This document shows, piece after piece, positions 5,090 to 6,393 of a stretch of 6,393 bases of DNA (position 1 is the stretch's first letter; each line of letters opens with the position of its first letter). The translations under genes were made by a program, and so were the position numbers. The stretch covers positions 1-6,393 of the forward strand of contig CALPPP020000075.1 in assembly GCA_943325485.2 (NCBI GenBank), in the 5' to 3' direction. The notes under the pieces are model-generated. The model was not told where the DNA came from, did no database searches, and saw nothing but the letters and a program-made list of their open reading frames with translations. Source of the stretch: Rickettsia typhi. GTDB taxonomy: Bacteria > Pseudomonadota > Gammaproteobacteria > Burkholderiales > Burkholderiaceae_C.

Positions 5090-5343
5090 AGCGTGGTGCC
5101 GGCAGGCGTTGCAGCATGGTTACGCGCTTGGACAGCAGGTGCCAAACTGCGGTCTCTGTCGGCTTGCATGGCACGCAAAGCAGCGATCTCGCTCTCGTCC
5201 CTGCCCTGCATCACGGTGTCATTGCCTTGAAATGCCACAAACGCAGAAATAATGCTGGCCAATACCACCAAGAGCGGACCGGACAGTACCAACCACACAT
5301 GGCCATAAGACCACCAAGGGGCTTGGGTGTTGTGGTTTGTCAT
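5074..5343 (-). CDS. Short FixH-like membrane protein of the cco operon
   Basis: An 89-residue protein with one N-terminal membrane segment (about 15-38, HVWLVLSGPLLVVLASIISA) preceded by APWWSYG. The PWW-x-x-G-HVW-x-V-x-x-GP pattern is that of the FixH/CcoH N-terminus, a factor for assembly or stability of cbb3 oxidase. Typical FixH proteins have about 150-170 residues with a periplasmic beta domain; here the tail after the helix is only some 50 residues, charged, Ala- and Arg-rich, and shows no such domain. The start at 5343 is chosen because AAGGA (5350-5354) lies six bases upstream and 19 bases after the ccoG stop. The open frame reaches 5481, but that extension overlaps ccoG and looks non-coding. 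Family assignment rests on the N-terminus and on position after ccoG. Confidence 0.75.
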   Translation of the reverse strand: MTNHNTQAPWWSYGHVWLVLSGPLLVVLASIISAFVAFQGNDTVMQGRDESEIAALRAMQADRDRSLAPAVQARNHAATPAGTTLKKLP

Positions 5344-5362
5344 GGTTTTTCCTTTCAAGTGC

Positions 5363-6393
5363 TTAACGAGGAACGACGAAGACCGAGGCTTCGGTGATAT
5401 CGATGCTGCCATCGGCGTTGCTGACATCGAACCAAATTTTGTGGGAGCCTGGCGGTAGTGCGGCGTAGGGCAAGGAAACATCTACCACCGCCCAGCGCGA
5501 TTGGGCAGGCAACACCTCGACATGGGCACCAGCGGTCAGCGCCAAGCCAGGAACGCCGCGTACCTGTATCAACATGCGTTGAGTCATCTCGGTGGCATTC
5601 ATGATTTGCAGTCTGAAGACATTTTCCAAATTGCCATCAGGTGTGATCCGCGCCAAGGTGCCACGGTCACGCAGCACATCCACCTTCATGGGTGTGCGCA
5701 GCCACAGGCTGATACCCAAAGCAAAAATCAAGGTCCACAAAATTGCTGTGTAAACCAACACCCGAGGACGAAATACCCGCTTGAGCATGGCTGCGGTATC
5801 CCAGTGGTTCACCAAAGCATTTTGGGTGGTGTAGCGCACCAAGCCTTTGTCGTAGCCCATTTTGTCCATCACACCATCGCACACATCGGCACAGGCACCG
5901 CAACCAATGCATTCGTACTGCAAACCTTGGCGTATATCGATACCCGTAGGACAGACCTGCACACACAAACTGCAATCCACGCAGGAACCCAGGCCTGATT
6001 GATTCAATGCGACTTGGCGTGAACGTGAGCCACGAGGCTCACCCCGTTCGCTGTCATAGGTGACGATCAAGGTGTCGTGGTCAAACATGGCGCTTTGAAA
6101 CCGCGCATAGGGGCACATGTATTTGCACACCTGCTCACGCATGAAGCCCGCGTTGCCATAGGTGGCAAAGCCATAGAAGAACACCCAAAACACTTCCCAT
6201 GAGCCCATGCGTGTCTGTAGAAACTCCATGCCAAGGCTATGTATAGGCGTGAAATACCCGACGAAAGTGAACCCTGTCCAAATAGAAAAACCCAACCACA
6301 CAATATGCTTGTAGGTCTTCTTCACCAGTTTTTCCAGTGAGAAGCTGCCTTCATCCAAGTGCATACGCGCACCGCGGTCACCTTCAATCTTGC
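5363..6393 (-). CDS. ccoG: Cytochrome c oxidase accessory protein CcoG (FixG/RdxA), N-terminus cut
   Basis: A membrane-bound double-cluster ferredoxin-like protein needed for cbb3 cytochrome oxidase biogenesis, linked in Rhodobacter to copper(II) reduction. The frame continues past the right edge: codons before the Met at 6364 read KIEGDRGAR, a conserved FixG segment, so that Met is internal. 342 residues are present and about 130 are missing, including the upstream membrane segments. Counting from the 6364 Met: membrane helices at about 20-41 and 56-74, CKYMCPYARFQ (80-90), a first cluster motif CVDCSLCVQVCP (Cys128, 131, 134, 138), a second ECIGCGACADVCD (Cys152, 155, 158, 162), a helix at 202-222, then the periplasmic Ig-like FixG C-terminal domain (about 245-333). 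All eight cluster cysteines are intact. It is followed after 19 bases by the FixH-like gene, as in cco operons. Confidence 0.96.
   Translation of the reverse strand, partial: KIEGDRGARMHLDEGSFSLEKLVKKTYKHIVWLGFSIWTGFTFVGYFTPIHSLGMEFLQTRMGSWEVFWVFFYGFATYGNAGFMREQVCKYMCPYARFQSAMFDHDTLIVTYDSERGEPRGSRSRQVALNQSGLGSCVDCSLCVQVCPTGIDIRQGLQYECIGCGACADVCDGVMDKMGYDKGLVRYTTQNALVNHWDTAAMLKRVFRPRVLVYTAILWTLIFALGISLWLRTPMKVDVLRDRGTLARITPDGNLENVFRLQIMNATEMTQRMLIQVRGVPGLALTAGAHVEVLPAQSRWAVVDVSLPYAALPPGSHKIWFDVSNADGSIDITEASVFVVPR

Noticed and set aside
5344..5481. 46-residue N-terminal extension of the FixH-like gene
   Set aside because: It overlaps the end of ccoG in another frame, has no family resemblance, and a good ribosome site precedes the ATG at 5343.

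Overview
The window looks like chromosomal DNA of a betaproteobacterium, most likely Burkholderiales/Comamonadaceae (Limnohabitans- or Rhodoferax-like). This rests on protein flavour and on the grouping of cbb3-oxidase assembly genes with hemN and an Fnr-type regulator. No marker gene is present, so the genus is a guess. Both ends cut through a gene.

Left part (1-1423, + strand): the C-terminal 200 residues of an acyl-CoA synthetase (AMP-forming, AAE3/Pcs60-like) overlap by one base (TGATG) with a complete TauE/SafE-family permease. The pair is probably co-translated. An organosulfonate or oxalate role is possible but unproven. The permease ends tail-to-tail in a universal stress protein gene (1420-1863, - strand), and the two stop codons share a TTAA palindrome.

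Middle (1864-2153, no gene): a short leader with a hairpin and a perfect Fnr/Anr box (TTGAT-N4-ATCAA, 1945-1958) correctly placed to drive the stress protein gene under low oxygen. Next comes a patch of dispersed-repeat DNA (about 1960-2153) with a 64-bp imperfect palindrome and three 20-bp tandem units.

Right part (2154-6393): an oxygen-response block. hemN (oxygen-independent coproporphyrinogen III dehydrogenase) and a DsbD_2/TauE-SafE-like membrane protein form a translationally coupled pair on the - strand. They are divergent from an fnr gene with an intact 4Fe-4S cysteine set. The 110-bp spacer between them carries an Fnr-like box inside a 37-bp inverted repeat. fnr converges on a short FixH-like gene and ccoG (partial), the 3' end of a cbb3 cytochrome oxidase assembly operon.

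Together the right-hand genes fit a microaerobic programme: Fnr senses oxygen, HemN makes heme without oxygen, CcoG/FixH and probably the DsbD_2 protein help mature the copper- and heme-containing cbb3 oxidase, and the stress protein is an Fnr target. The genes are mostly of known families. The parts worth a second look are the regulatory DNA, the repeat patch, the short FixH and the ligase-permease pair. I saw no clear sign of an entirely new system.
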